Assembly (NCBI RefSeq): GCF_002072175.1
Contig: NZ_MVIV01000003.1
Coordinates: forward strand, 62,001-126,000
From: Actinomyces gaoshouyii
GTDB lineage: Bacteria > Actinomycetota > Actinomycetes > Actinomycetales > Actinomycetaceae
Length of the DNA: 64,000 nt
Direction: 5' to 3'
The notes beneath the pieces were generated by a model that was not told where the DNA came from, ran no database searches, and saw only the letters and a program-made list of their open reading frames with translations. Of the stretch, positions 46,729-56,315 are shown in pieces; position 1 is the first letter of the stretch, and every line of letters starts with the position of its first letter. A program made the translations under genes and the position numbers.

Positions 46729-49700
46729 ATGACTCTCCTGCTCCCCAGCCTCCAGGCCGAACGCATCCGCGCCGCCATCGTCGACTACCTGTCAACGACC
46801 TTCGCGCTGACGGATGCCGAGCCCCGGCGCGCCCTCACCGACTTCCTCCAGAACGAGCACAACGGTGTCTTCGTCGGCCCCTTCGTCCGCCTTCGCCTGC
46901 CCTACGTCCCCGCGAGCGCCCGCTCCGAGGTCCTCGACTGGGACCCCGGGCTCACGCCCTACCGCCACCAGGAACAGGCCTACCAGCGCCTCACCACCAA
47001 GGGCGGCCACCGCCCCCAGCCCACCCTCATCACCACGGGCACCGGCTCCGGTAAGACCGAGGCCTTCCTCCACCCTGTCCTCGACCACGTGCTGCGCGCC
47101 CGGGCCGAAGGTGTCACCGGACTCAAGGCCCTCATCCTCTACCCCATGAACGCCCTGGCCTCCGACCAGGCCGGTCGCCTCGCCCGCCTGCTCACCTCCG
47201 ACTCCTCGCTCGCCGGCATCCGCGCCGCCCTCTACACCGGAGACGCCTCGGCCACCCCGACCGCGAGTGTCAGCCCGTCCTCCCTCATCACCGACCGCCA
47301 CGCCATCCGCGCCGACCCGCCGGACATCCTCCTGACCAACTACAAGATGCTCGACCAGCTCCTCCTGCGCCCAGAGGACCGGGCCCTGTGGAGCACATCC
47401 GCTTCCTCCCTCACCTACCTCATCCTCGACGAATTCCACACCTACGACGGCGCCCAGGGCACCGACGTCGCCATGCTCCTGCGACGCCTCGGCCTCGCCC
47501 TGCGCGCCCACCTGGCCGATGACGACCCCCGCCAGGCCGACTACGAGCGCTCCCCACTGGGTCCCGTCTGCCCCGTGGCCACCTCCGCTACCCTCGGCGA
47601 CGGCGGGGACCCCACCCACATGCTCGCCTTCGCCCGCGATGTGTTCGGCGCCGATCTGCCCGTCGAGGCCATCGTGACCGAGACCCGCACGGACCTTGAC
47701 ACGTGGGCCAAGCCCCACCGGGCGGCCACCGCGCGCCTCGGCCTGAAGGCCCGCCGCCTCACCGCGCTGTCCCCCACTGACCTCGCCCACCTGGCCGACC
47801 TCGCCGACCAGCCTGTCACCGACTCCGCACAGCTCCTGGCCGACGTCGTCTCCATCCTCTACCAGCCCCAGGACGACCAGCCCGCCGACCGCGTCACAGA
47901 CCTGATCGCCCCCAACCTCGCCCACGCCATCCAGTCCCACCCCGACATCATCGACCTCATCAGCCGCGCTAACCGGGCCGCGCCCCTGGCTGGCCTTGCC
48001 GCCTCCGTCCTCTCTCCCGCCCAGCTGACAGACCCCGCCGTCAGTCGCCAAGCCCTGGCCGTCCTCCTCGCCGCTCTGTCCACCATCCGGGCGGGACTGG
48101 ACGGAGCCCCTGACCGCAGTGCCATCGGCGTCGAGGTCACCCTCTGGATTCGCGAGGTCACCCGTGTGGACCGCCTCCTCGATGCCCGCCCCGCCTTCCG
48201 CTGGTCGGACACCGCCGACCGATCATCCCAGGATGTCCCCGCACGGCCCGCCCTGTACTGCCGCTCCTGCGGCCGCTCCGGATGGGGCATCAGCCTCGCC
48301 CCCACCGGGCAGGGTGAGAAGGCCGACCAGAGCGAGGTCCGCCGCGACCGCGTCCTCGGCGACACCCGCTTCCGCGCGCTGCTCGCCGCCCCCGGTGAGG
48401 AGGCCGACTACCGTCGCCGGGTCGAGACCGGTGAGCCGGATCCGGCCCGCCACCACCCCGGGCTTCGCTGGTACTCCGTCGCCGACCGAGAGCTCCTCAC
48501 CCGCATCCCCGAGGAGGGCTCTCTAGAGACCCGCGAGGGCCGCTACCTACCGGTGCTCGTCCTCACCGGCGACGATCGCGCCATCGCCGAGGACACCACC
48601 CACGACGTCTGCCCCTCCTGCGGAGCCGCGGACTCCATCCGTTTCCTTGGCTCCGCCGTCGCCACCCTCCTGTCCGTCAGCCTCACTACCCTCTTCGGCG
48701 ACGACGCCCTCGACGACGCCGACAAGCGCGCCCTCATCTTCACCGACTCCGTCCAGGATGCCGCCCACCGGGCCGGCTTCATCGACCAGCGCTCCCACAC
48801 GATGAGCCTGCGCTCCGCACTGCGCGACGTTCTCAATGCCGAGACGACCCTATCCGACTGGGCCGATACCACCCTCGACGCCGCGGCGAACGACGCCTTC
48901 GACCGCTACCGCCTGGTCCCCGCCGCCCTCGCCGAGCACCCGCAGTTCAAGCCCTACTGGGAACCCGATGCCACCGCGAGCGAGCGCCGCAAGGCGGCCG
49001 TCTACGTGCGCCGTCGACTCCTGTTCGACATCGCCCTGGAGATCGGTCTCCAGTCCACTTACGGCCGCACCCTGGAGGCCACCGGATCCCTGACCGTCCA
49101 CGTGGACGCTGGCCAGTCCATGGACCTGATCCGGATTGCCCGAGAGGCTCTCGGTGAGGGCGGCGCGCCCGACGCCCTGCCCGGCCTGGAGTCTCTCACC
49201 GAGGCTGGCCTGCTCGCCTGGGTGCGCGGAACGGTGGAGCGCATGCGCCGCGACGGCGCCATCGATCACGAGTGGCTCAAGCGCTACAAGGAGGAGGACG
49301 GCAAGCGCCTGTGGATCTGGTACAAGCGCCGCCGCGACCAGGGCCAGCCCGCCTTCCCTGCCGGACGCTCCGCGCCTTCCTTCCCTCAAGTCAAGGGGAA
49401 TATCAATACTCGCTACTCGGCTTTCACACCGGTCCTCTCCCCGAAGTCCTGGTACGCCATCTGGGCCCGCGCGTGCCTGGGCGTCGCCCCCACGCACGCC
49501 GCGCGCCTCGCCGTCGCCCTGCTCGCCCAGCTCGCCGAGGCCGACATCCTCTCCGCCACCCCGACCGTCTCGGGTGGCACCGTCTACGGCCTGCCCACCG
49601 ACCGGGTTTTCGTCACTCCCCTGGGGGCCGGAAGCACAGACAAGCTACTCCTCGTCTGCGACGTCTGCCGCAGCCAGTTGCCCGCCGCGCCCGCCACCGT

Positions 49701-52700
49701 CGACCAGCTCGCCGGAGCCCCTTGCCTGGTCGCGCGCTGCCCCGGGCGCCTGGCCGCCACCCGGCACCCCGCCGACAGCTTCTACCGCAGCATGTACACG
49801 GCCTCTCATGTACGGCGGGTGGATGCCCACGAGCACACCTCACTGCTCAGTGCCGCCAAACGGGCCGCCGTCGAAGAGGGTTTCAAGCGTCCCGTCCAGC
49901 GCCCCGCCGACCCCAACGTCCTCGTGGCCACCCCCACCCTGGAGATGGGAATCGACATCGGGGATCTGTCCACCGTCATGCTCGACTCCCTGCCGGACGC
50001 GGTCGCCTCCTACGTGCAACGGGTTGGCCGCGCTGGCCGCCGCAGCGGCTCTGCCCTCGCATTGGCCTACGTTCGCGGGCGCCCCAACCAGATCCGTCTC
50101 CTGGAGGACCCCGCCCACCTGCTCGACGGTGCCGTTGCCCCACCGTCCACCTATCTGGGCGCCGAGGAGATCCTGCGCCGCCAGTTCCTCGCTTACGTCA
50201 TCGACACTCTCACCCGTGAGGGCCACCCCGCCGTCCCGGGTGGAGGCAGGGGTCGGGCCAATGCCCGAACCGTCTTCGACACGCGCGGTCAGGGCACCTT
50301 CCTCGCTGCCGTCATCGAGCGGATCGCCCGCGACGGCGCCGTGCTCGCCGCCGCCTTCACCGCTACCTTCACCAACCGCACACCCGCGCTGGGCCGGCTG
50401 GCGCACTGGGTGAGCGCCGACGACGGGGCCGGCCCACGCCTCATGCTTGAGCAGGCCGCTGCCGAGTACCGGGCCGAGATCAAGCAGCTCCACCACCAGC
50501 GCGAGCAGATCGACGCGGCCCTGCCCGAGCTCATCGCCGCCACCGAGCGCCCCAACGCCACCGAGGAGGATCGGCGCGCTTGGCGCGGAGCCGAGAGCGC
50601 TCACAAGGCCATCGATTCCCAACTCATCAGGCTGAATAACGAGCCCTGGATCGCCGCCCTGGAGCGCCATGGCGTCCTTCCCAACTACGCCCTCATCGAT
50701 GACTCCGTCCGGCTATCCGCCCGCGTGTCCTGGCGCGACCCGGAGACTGACGAGTTCACCACCGAGCCCTACGACCTCGACCGCGCTTCCGCCCATGCCC
50801 TGCGCGAACTGGCCCCAGGGGCTGCCTTCTACACCCACGGCATGGAGATGCGCATCGACGGGGTGGACTCCTCCAACCTGGCCGCGCAGGCGCGCTGGTG
50901 GCTGACCTGCGCCTCCTGCGGCTACGTCCAGGACGATGCCCCCTCCGACACACCGCCCGCGGCCCCGAGCCAGTGCCCACGCTGTGGGGACACGAGCATC
51001 GCCGACGTCGGGCGGGCGCGACGCGTCCTGCGCCTGACCCGCGTCTTCGCCGACGTCGCCCGGGACGATGCCCGCATCAGCGACACCCGGGACGAGCGGG
51101 CCTCCGTCAGCTTCGAGGTCCTCCCCCTGGCCGACCTCGACCCCACACGCGCCGAGCGGCAGTGGAGCGTCAAGGCCACCGGGCTCGGGCTCAGCCGGTT
51201 CCGGAACCTGCCCCTGCGATGGCTCAACACCGGGCGGGCCCTACCGGGACAGTCCGTCGACCAGGTCGGCAGCACACCGGTCCGTGCCCGCGGCTTCCGG
51301 CTGTGCGAGGCCTGCGGCAAGCTCGATTCCAGCACCGGGGTCTCCTCCCCGGGAGAGCATCGCGCCTGGTGCGCGCACCGCGGCGACCCGCGCGAGCACG
51401 TCATCCAGATGGACCTCATGCGCGACCTCGTCACTGAGGCTCTCGCGATTATCCTTCCCCAGGAGTTCGCCTCTGACCCGATCGGGGTGGCCTCTCTGGC
51501 CAGTGCCCTCATGCTCGGGCTGGAGATCGCCACCGGCGGCACCCCCGACCACCTGGGCGTTATGGCCGTGACCTACCCGGTGGGTCAGGGCGGTCCCGGC
51601 GAGACCCGCCCGGCACTCCTCCTCCACGACACAGTTCCCGGCGGCACCGGCTACCTCACCGGTCTCGACGAGCCCACCGTCATGTGGGGCCTGCTCGTGA
51701 GCACCGCCCAGCGCCTCGAGACCTGCCGCTGCGCAGCCGAGGGCAAGGACCTGTGCCACCACTGCCTCCAGCGCTACACCGTCGACACGGCCACCAGGGA
51801 GGTTTCCCGCGCCTCGGCCCTGCACGCCCTAAGGCTCATCCTCGGCCTCGACACCCACGAGACGGCCGGCGACCTCGACCCGGCCGAGCCCCGGTGGACG
51901 GTGACCGACGAGCCCGTGCGCGCCGGCCACGGTGAGAGCCCCCTGGAGGCGCGCTTCCGCACCGAGCTCAAGGAGCTGCTCTCCGCCCGGATGAGCGTGC
52001 GCGTCATCGGCGACGCCTCCGGGGCGCCAGCCCTCGAGCTCGACGGCGGTCGTTGGCGGCTGCGCCCTCAGCTCGACGTGGGGCGCACTCGTCCCGACTT
52101 CACAGCGCTGCACGTCAGCGGGCGCGCCCCCATCGCCATCTACACCGACGGTCTGAGGTATCACGCGAGCCGAAAGCACAATCGCCTCGCCGACGACGCC
52201 GCCAAACGCGCCGAGCTGCGCGACCATGGTTACCGGGTCATCTCCGTGGCCAAGGAGGATCTCGACGGCGCATGGAACCCGCAGTGGCTCGGCAAAGAGG
52301 CGGCTACTTCCCTGATGAACGCCCACCTGGTCGCGGCCCGCGCCGCGGCCATCACCGACGAAGCGATCGAGGTCTGGCGGGGCGGGCCCATGGCTCTGCT
52401 GGCAGCCATGCTGCGTGATGAGGACGGCGGCGTTGACACCCGGTCCACTGCGCTATCCGCCCTCGCAGCCTCGGTCGGGGTGCCACTCATCCACGGCGCC
52501 GCCGAGCACAGCGCCTTCTTCGGCGACGCCACGCTCAACTACGCAAAGGCCACGCGCCCAGAAGCGGATCCGACCTGGGAGGCGGTCCACGCGCTCCTGC
52601 CTTCCCAGGCCCTACCCGCCCCTCTCGCCCCCACGACGACAGTCTCAGGAGCAGTCTTCTACGGGCCGCACCTGGCCCTGGCGATCCAGATCAGCGGAAC

Positions 52701-53202
52701 GAGCACGACCGGCATGGCGCTCGTCATCGATGACTCCGAGGAAGCGCTGGCCTCACCCGAGCACCGGGACGCCTGGCTGAGCTGGCTGCGCCTGAGCAAC
52801 GTCCTCCCTTTGTCCGGTGTCCCCGTGACGATTACGACGACGAGCCGCGCCCTCGAGGAACTGGGCGATCGCGCCACCGTCGCCGACGGGCCAGGCTCTG
52901 ACGCCTCGGCGATGAGGGATCTCGGCTGGGACGGCATCGACCGGGAACTTGCCGCCCCACAGGTCCTCACGCTCCTGCCCTATCTCGCGGCCGCCGGCGT
53001 GCGCTTCGGACGGGAGGGCCAGGAGGAGGCCGACGGCATCATGACCGATCTGTCGTGGCCGGACAAGCGCGTCGCCGTCGTCGTCGATCCCCACAGCGAT
53101 GAGGTCACAGCCTTAACCGCGGCCGATTGGCGTGTCGTAAGGGTGGGGCATGATGCTGCCGTCACCGCCGACGAGATCCGCACGCTTCTGGAAGGACGCT
53201 GA
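46729..53202 (+). CDS. Giant DEAD-like helicase with DUF1998-like and nuclease-like domains
   Basis: A 2157-aa SF2 helicase. Walker A TTGTGSGKTEAF lies near residue 104, motif II ILDEFHTYDG near 232, SAT motif VATSATL near 285, and the C-terminal helicase lobe with LEMGIDIGDL and QRVGRAGRRSG near 1070-1110. Zinc-type pairs occur near 510 (CRSCGRSG), 627 (CPSCG), 1395 (CASCG...CPRCG) and 1526. The DUF1998/MrfA-like end is LLLHDTVPGGTGYL plus CRCAAEGKDLCHHCLQRY near 1640-1680. From 1738 an ESPLEARF...RPDFTALHV...IAIYTDGLRYH region resembles a DUF559/Vsr-type PD-(D/E)xK nuclease. It looks like DrmA and DrmB combined, or like Druantia DruE. The UvrD gene starts one base after its stop. Confidence 0.88.
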   Translation: MTLLLPSLQAERIRAAIVDYLSTTFALTDAEPRRALTDFLQNEHNGVFVGPFVRLRLPYVPASARSEVLDWDPGLTPYRHQEQAYQRLTTKGGHRPQPTLITTGTGSGKTEAFLHPVLDHVLRARAEGVTGLKALILYPMNALASDQAGRLARLLTSDSSLAGIRAALYTGDASATPTASVSPSSLITDRHAIRADPPDILLTNYKMLDQLLLRPEDRALWSTSASSLTYLILDEFHTYDGAQGTDVAMLLRRLGLALRAHLADDDPRQADYERSPLGPVCPVATSATLGDGGDPTHMLAFARDVFGADLPVEAIVTETRTDLDTWAKPHRAATARLGLKARRLTALSPTDLAHLADLADQPVTDSAQLLADVVSILYQPQDDQPADRVTDLIAPNLAHAIQSHPDIIDLISRANRAAPLAGLAASVLSPAQLTDPAVSRQALAVLLAALSTIRAGLDGAPDRSAIGVEVTLWIREVTRVDRLLDARPAFRWSDTADRSSQDVPARPALYCRSCGRSGWGISLAPTGQGEKADQSEVRRDRVLGDTRFRALLAAPGEEADYRRRVETGEPDPARHHPGLRWYSVADRELLTRIPEEGSLETREGRYLPVLVLTGDDRAIAEDTTHDVCPSCGAADSIRFLGSAVATLLSVSLTTLFGDDALDDADKRALIFTDSVQDAAHRAGFIDQRSHTMSLRSALRDVLNAETTLSDWADTTLDAAANDAFDRYRLVPAALAEHPQFKPYWEPDATASERRKAAVYVRRRLLFDIALEIGLQSTYGRTLEATGSLTVHVDAGQSMDLIRIAREALGEGGAPDALPGLESLTEAGLLAWVRGTVERMRRDGAIDHEWLKRYKEEDGKRLWIWYKRRRDQGQPAFPAGRSAPSFPQVKGNINTRYSAFTPVLSPKSWYAIWARACLGVAPTHAARLAVALLAQLAEADILSATPTVSGGTVYGLPTDRVFVTPLGAGSTDKLLLVCDVCRSQLPAAPATVDQLAGAPCLVARCPGRLAATRHPADSFYRSMYTASHVRRVDAHEHTSLLSAAKRAAVEEGFKRPVQRPADPNVLVATPTLEMGIDIGDLSTVMLDSLPDAVASYVQRVGRAGRRSGSALALAYVRGRPNQIRLLEDPAHLLDGAVAPPSTYLGAEEILRRQFLAYVIDTLTREGHPAVPGGGRGRANARTVFDTRGQGTFLAAVIERIARDGAVLAAAFTATFTNRTPALGRLAHWVSADDGAGPRLMLEQAAAEYRAEIKQLHHQREQIDAALPELIAATERPNATEEDRRAWRGAESAHKAIDSQLIRLNNEPWIAALERHGVLPNYALIDDSVRLSARVSWRDPETDEFTTEPYDLDRASAHALRELAPGAAFYTHGMEMRIDGVDSSNLAAQARWWLTCASCGYVQDDAPSDTPPAAPSQCPRCGDTSIADVGRARRVLRLTRVFADVARDDARISDTRDERASVSFEVLPLADLDPTRAERQWSVKATGLGLSRFRNLPLRWLNTGRALPGQSVDQVGSTPVRARGFRLCEACGKLDSSTGVSSPGEHRAWCAHRGDPREHVIQMDLMRDLVTEALAIILPQEFASDPIGVASLASALMLGLEIATGGTPDHLGVMAVTYPVGQGGPGETRPALLLHDTVPGGTGYLTGLDEPTVMWGLLVSTAQRLETCRCAAEGKDLCHHCLQRYTVDTATREVSRASALHALRLILGLDTHETAGDLDPAEPRWTVTDEPVRAGHGESPLEARFRTELKELLSARMSVRVIGDASGAPALELDGGRWRLRPQLDVGRTRPDFTALHVSGRAPIAIYTDGLRYHASRKHNRLADDAAKRAELRDHGYRVISVAKEDLDGAWNPQWLGKEAATSLMNAHLVAARAAAITDEAIEVWRGGPMALLAAMLRDEDGGVDTRSTALSALAASVGVPLIHGAAEHSAFFGDATLNYAKATRPEADPTWEAVHALLPSQALPAPLAPTTTVSGAVFYGPHLALAIQISGTSTTGMALVIDDSEEALASPEHRDAWLSWLRLSNVLPLSGVPVTITTTSRALEELGDRATVADGPGSDASAMRDLGWDGIDRELAAPQVLTLLPYLAAAGVRFGREGQEEADGIMTDLSWPDKRVAVVVDPHSDEVTALTAADWRVVRVGHDAAVTADEIRTLLEGR

Positions 53203-53203
53203 T

Positions 53204-55699
53204 ATGCCCACGATTGTGTGGCCCAGTAACAAGCCCAAGGACGCCACTCGCAAAGACCCTTCCCTGCGCTCGAAAATCGGCCCCTTCCTCACCAAGCTCT
53301 CCGCCGGAACTACGAGCGCCGGGCTCCATGTGGAGCCCATCCGGGAGTCGGTGGACCGCAGGGTGCGCACTGCCCGAGTCACCGACTTCTACCGGGCCGT
53401 GCTCTTCGAACTCGACGGCGACGGACAGCTCGTCTACGTCATCCACGGGATCTGGCCACACGACGAGGCCATTGAGATCGCCCGGAGCGTGACCGTCGGC
53501 ATCAACCCGTACAACGGCATCGCCCAGGTCTTCGACGTCCGTGACGCCACCGGCCAGGACGCGCACGCCGTCGATAAGGCCAGGCGCGATGCTCGCCGGC
53601 GACTGGACGCGGCGCGGAGGGAGGCTGAGGAGATCGCCCGCGAGGCCGCGCGCCTCGAGGCCGGCAATGCCGAGGCGCGCCGCCGTGTGGAGGCTGGTTC
53701 TGCGATCTCTCTCCCCCCGCGGCCTGGGGCTGAGAGTAGGGCGCCGGCACCCAGGGCTGAGGCGGCGAGGCCCGGCGTCGTCGTGACAACGCGTGACGAT
53801 CGTCCGGTATGGCCGGATGGTCTGACAGTGGAGTCCCTGCGCGACGAGCTGGGCATCGACGTCCGCCTCGCCGCCGCAGCGCTCGCCGCCACCTGCGAGT
53901 CCGAGCTGCTCGACCTGGCGGCCACCGCCTCCCCCTCCTGGCAGGGCGAGGCGCTGCTGGCGCTGGCCACGGGAACGAGCATCGAGGGCGTGCGTGAGGA
54001 CTTCGAGCTCCTCCACCCGCAGGAGGTCAAAGCTGAGCCCACTGACGCTGAGGTCATCTCGGGCCTGCGTCGCAGGGCCTCTCGCGCTGACTTCACGTGG
54101 CTGGAGACCGATGAAGACCTGCGCCGCGCCATCGAGGGCCTCACCTTCGCGCAGTGGCAGCTCTTCCTCCACCCCCAGCAGCGCCATCTGGTGGAGCGGC
54201 ATTCCAACGGTCCCATGAGGATCTCCGGCGGGGCGGGAACGGGTAAGACCGTTGTCACTGTGCACCGGACGGCCGCCCTGGCCAGACGAATGACCGAAAT
54301 GGAGCAGGGATCGGCTCGCTCCCACACTGCTAGGCGCGGGCGCGGGGGCCAACGAACGGGCACGGCGCGCATCCTCCTGACCACTTACACGCGCAACCTC
54401 GCCGACGACCTGAGCCGTCAGCTGGCGCAGCTGGCCCCGGGCATCGCCTTCGCGGAAAAGGTCGATGAGCCGGGTGTGCTCGTCTCCGGCCTGGACAGGG
54501 TGGCTCGGGCCATCCTCCAGCGGGCTGGGGAGAGCATCGCGCCGGTCGCCGAGCGCGTTCTGGGCCGGCGCCGCACCCGAATCCTCGCTTACGCCAAGAA
54601 TGACTTATGGGGTGACGTTCTCGCATTGACGGGTGAGGGATTGCCCGCCAATCTCCAGTCAGCAGACTTCCTTGCCTCCGAGTACGAACTCGTCGTACTG
54701 CCGCAACACGTGACGACCCTCCAGCAGTATCTGCGCGTGCGCCGTCCGGGCAGGGGTGTGGCGCTTGATCGTCGCAAACGCGCTGAGGTGTGGGCGGCCA
54801 TGGAGCGCTACCGGGACCGCAGCGCGGAGCTGGACGTCACTTCCTTCGCCGAGCAGCTCGCCCTAGCCGCCGCTTGGCTCGACGCCGAGGCGAAGCAGGA
54901 CAGGGCGCGGCCCTTCGATCATGTGCTCGTTGACGAGGCGCAAGACCTCACCCCAGCGCACTTGCTGCTCCTGCGCGCGCTCGTCGAGCCTGGGCCAGAC
55001 GACCTCTTCCTGGCCGAGGACTCCCACCAGCGGATCTATGGAAAGAAGATCACGCTGAGCCACTACGGGATCAACATCCGGGGCCGGTCACGACGACTGA
55101 CCCGCAATTACCGCACGACCCGCCAGAATCTGCGCGCCGCTTTCGAGATCCTCGATGCCGGGTCATACGAGGACATGGAGGGGCGCGCCGAAGAGCACCG
55201 GTACATCTCACCGCGATCCGGGCCCGAACCGGTTCTGCTGCACGCAGGGTCCCGAGCCGAGGAACTCGACCTCGCGGCGCAGCTGCTTCGCGGTTGGTTG
55301 TCGGAGGACAGCGAGCAGCGCGAGGCGGGCGCGGAGACCATCGCTGTCCTCGTCCGCGACCGCTATCGGCGCGATGCGGTTGTCACTGGCCTGGCTGAGC
55401 GGGGCATCGACGTGCGCCCGGTGGATAGGGAGGCGATGGGCCGGGGGCGCCCGGTGGTGATGACCATGCATCGCGCCAAGGGCCTGGAGTTCCGCAAGGT
55501 CCTGCTCTTCGACGTCTCGGAGGCCTCGATCCCCCGTGCACTGCGCGACCAGCAGTACTCGGATGCCGACTACGCTGACGCCCTCCTGCGTGAGCGCTCC
55601 CTGCTGTACGTGGCAGCCACCCGCGCCCGCGACCAGCTCGCCATCTCCTGGAGCGGGCAGGCCAGCCCGCTGCTGGAGGGGCTCGCGCGGAAGGGATGA
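53204..55699 (+). CDS. UvrD-type SF1 helicase with RelE-like N-terminal domain
   Basis: An 831-aa helicase. Residues 1-100 resemble a RelE/ParE fold (SKIGPFLTKLSAG, GLHVEPIRESVDRRVRTARV, YRAVLFELDGDG, VIHGIWPHDEAIEIA). An Arg/Glu/Ala coiled coil spans about 125-165. The helicase core starts near 325: Walker A GGAGTGKTVVTV near 342, motif II LVDEAQDLTP near 575, motif IV-V MTMHRAKGLEFRKV near 755 and motif VI LLYVAATRARDQL near 800. The ATG was chosen for GGAAGGAC in front and its tight spacing to the upstream helicase, so both are one transcript. The RelE-like part may bind RNA or act as a nuclease; this is inference. Confidence 0.88.
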   Translation: MPTIVWPSNKPKDATRKDPSLRSKIGPFLTKLSAGTTSAGLHVEPIRESVDRRVRTARVTDFYRAVLFELDGDGQLVYVIHGIWPHDEAIEIARSVTVGINPYNGIAQVFDVRDATGQDAHAVDKARRDARRRLDAARREAEEIAREAARLEAGNAEARRRVEAGSAISLPPRPGAESRAPAPRAEAARPGVVVTTRDDRPVWPDGLTVESLRDELGIDVRLAAAALAATCESELLDLAATASPSWQGEALLALATGTSIEGVREDFELLHPQEVKAEPTDAEVISGLRRRASRADFTWLETDEDLRRAIEGLTFAQWQLFLHPQQRHLVERHSNGPMRISGGAGTGKTVVTVHRTAALARRMTEMEQGSARSHTARRGRGGQRTGTARILLTTYTRNLADDLSRQLAQLAPGIAFAEKVDEPGVLVSGLDRVARAILQRAGESIAPVAERVLGRRRTRILAYAKNDLWGDVLALTGEGLPANLQSADFLASEYELVVLPQHVTTLQQYLRVRRPGRGVALDRRKRAEVWAAMERYRDRSAELDVTSFAEQLALAAAWLDAEAKQDRARPFDHVLVDEAQDLTPAHLLLLRALVEPGPDDLFLAEDSHQRIYGKKITLSHYGINIRGRSRRLTRNYRTTRQNLRAAFEILDAGSYEDMEGRAEEHRYISPRSGPEPVLLHAGSRAEELDLAAQLLRGWLSEDSEQREAGAETIAVLVRDRYRRDAVVTGLAERGIDVRPVDREAMGRGRPVVMTMHRAKGLEFRKVLLFDVSEASIPRALRDQQYSDADYADALLRERSLLYVAATRARDQLAISWSGQASPLLEGLARKG

Positions 55700-55743
55700 C
55701 GTGCGCGCCCACACACCGCACCTCGAAGGTATTTCGTATACGC

Positions 55744-55749
55744 TATAGG
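55744..55749 (+). promoter_or_regulatory. Putative -10 of the toxin-antitoxin pair
   Basis: TATAGG lies in an AT-rich patch (GGTATTTCGTATACGCTATAG) that includes the palindrome CGTATACG, a possible antitoxin operator. Confidence 0.4.
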
Positions 55750-55780
55750 TGTGGGTGAGCACCTCCTTCACGGCAGGATC

Positions 55781-56020
55781 GTGAACGACGAGCAGATTCA
55801 GGCCTGGGCTGACGAGGCCGAGGCCGGCTATGACCTGTCCCAGTTGCCCAGGGCGCGTCGCGGCCGCCCGCCGGTGGGCGAGGGGCCTGGTGTGGTGGTT
55901 CCGGTCCGACTCGACGAGGCCACCCTCGCGGCACTGATGGCCAGAGCCGAGGCCGAGGGCCTGGCCACTCGCTCAGACGCAGTCCGAGCAGCCGTGCGCG
56001 AATGGGCACACAGTGCCTGA
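55781..56020 (+). CDS. Ribbon-helix-helix antitoxin
   Basis: Seventy-nine residues from GTG 55781 (NDEQIQAWADEAEAGYDL...), with GGCAGGATC in front; a GTG at 55751 would add ten residues but lies only one base after the -10. A linker RRGRPPVGEG is followed by VVVPVRLDEATLAALMARAE, the strand and first helix of an RHH fold, and TRSDAVRAAVREWA as the second helix. Its stop overlaps the toxin start. It lies just downstream of the UvrD gene on the same strand but has its own promoter-like patch. Confidence 0.75.
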   Translation: MNDEQIQAWADEAEAGYDLSQLPRARRGRPPVGEGPGVVVPVRLDEATLAALMARAEAEGLATRSDAVRAAVREWAHSA

Positions 56021-56315
56021 CTTGCATTCTTCGGCTCGCAAGCACTACCGCCGCGATCATCTCGATGACGACGCCGTTCGCTACGCGGCCTCCCACGTGT
56101 TGAGCTCACGCCCGCTTGACGACGAGGACGACCCGCGGCGCTGGCTCATGATCGCCATCGATCCGGCTGGTCGCCTCCTGGAGCTCGTAGCCCTCATCTA
56201 CGACGACGGCTATGAGCTGATCATTCATGCGATGAAGGCTCGCCCCCACTATCTCAACGAGTTTCAGTCATCGTCCCCGCACTCTGACAGCACAGCTGAC
56301 AACTGGGAGAAGTAG
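56013..56315 (+). CDS. Putative toxin of the RHH pair (BrnT/RelE-like)
   Basis: A 100-aa protein from a GTG overlapping the antitoxin stop. HYRRDHLDDDAVRYAASHVL opens the domain. DDPRRWLMIAIDPAGRLLELVALIYDDGYELIIHAMKARP is the beta-rich core, a pattern seen in small RNase toxins, though the exact family is not certain. The last 17 codons overlap the 3' end of the convergent SF1 helicase by 52 bases, so antisense effects between the two are possible. Confidence 0.65.
   Translation: MPDLHSSARKHYRRDHLDDDAVRYAASHVLSSRPLDDEDDPRRWLMIAIDPAGRLLELVALIYDDGYELIIHAMKARPHYLNEFQSSSPHSDSTADNWEK

Noticed and set aside
46792-48051. 419-codon minus-strand frame opposite the giant helicase
   Set aside because: Gly/Val/Glu-rich shadow of the helicase; the plus strand carries all helicase motifs.
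32805-55699. Complete Dpd (7-deazaguanine) or BREX system
   Set aside because: No tRNA-guanine transglycosylase-like DpdA, and no PglZ, BrxC or BrxL genes are present.
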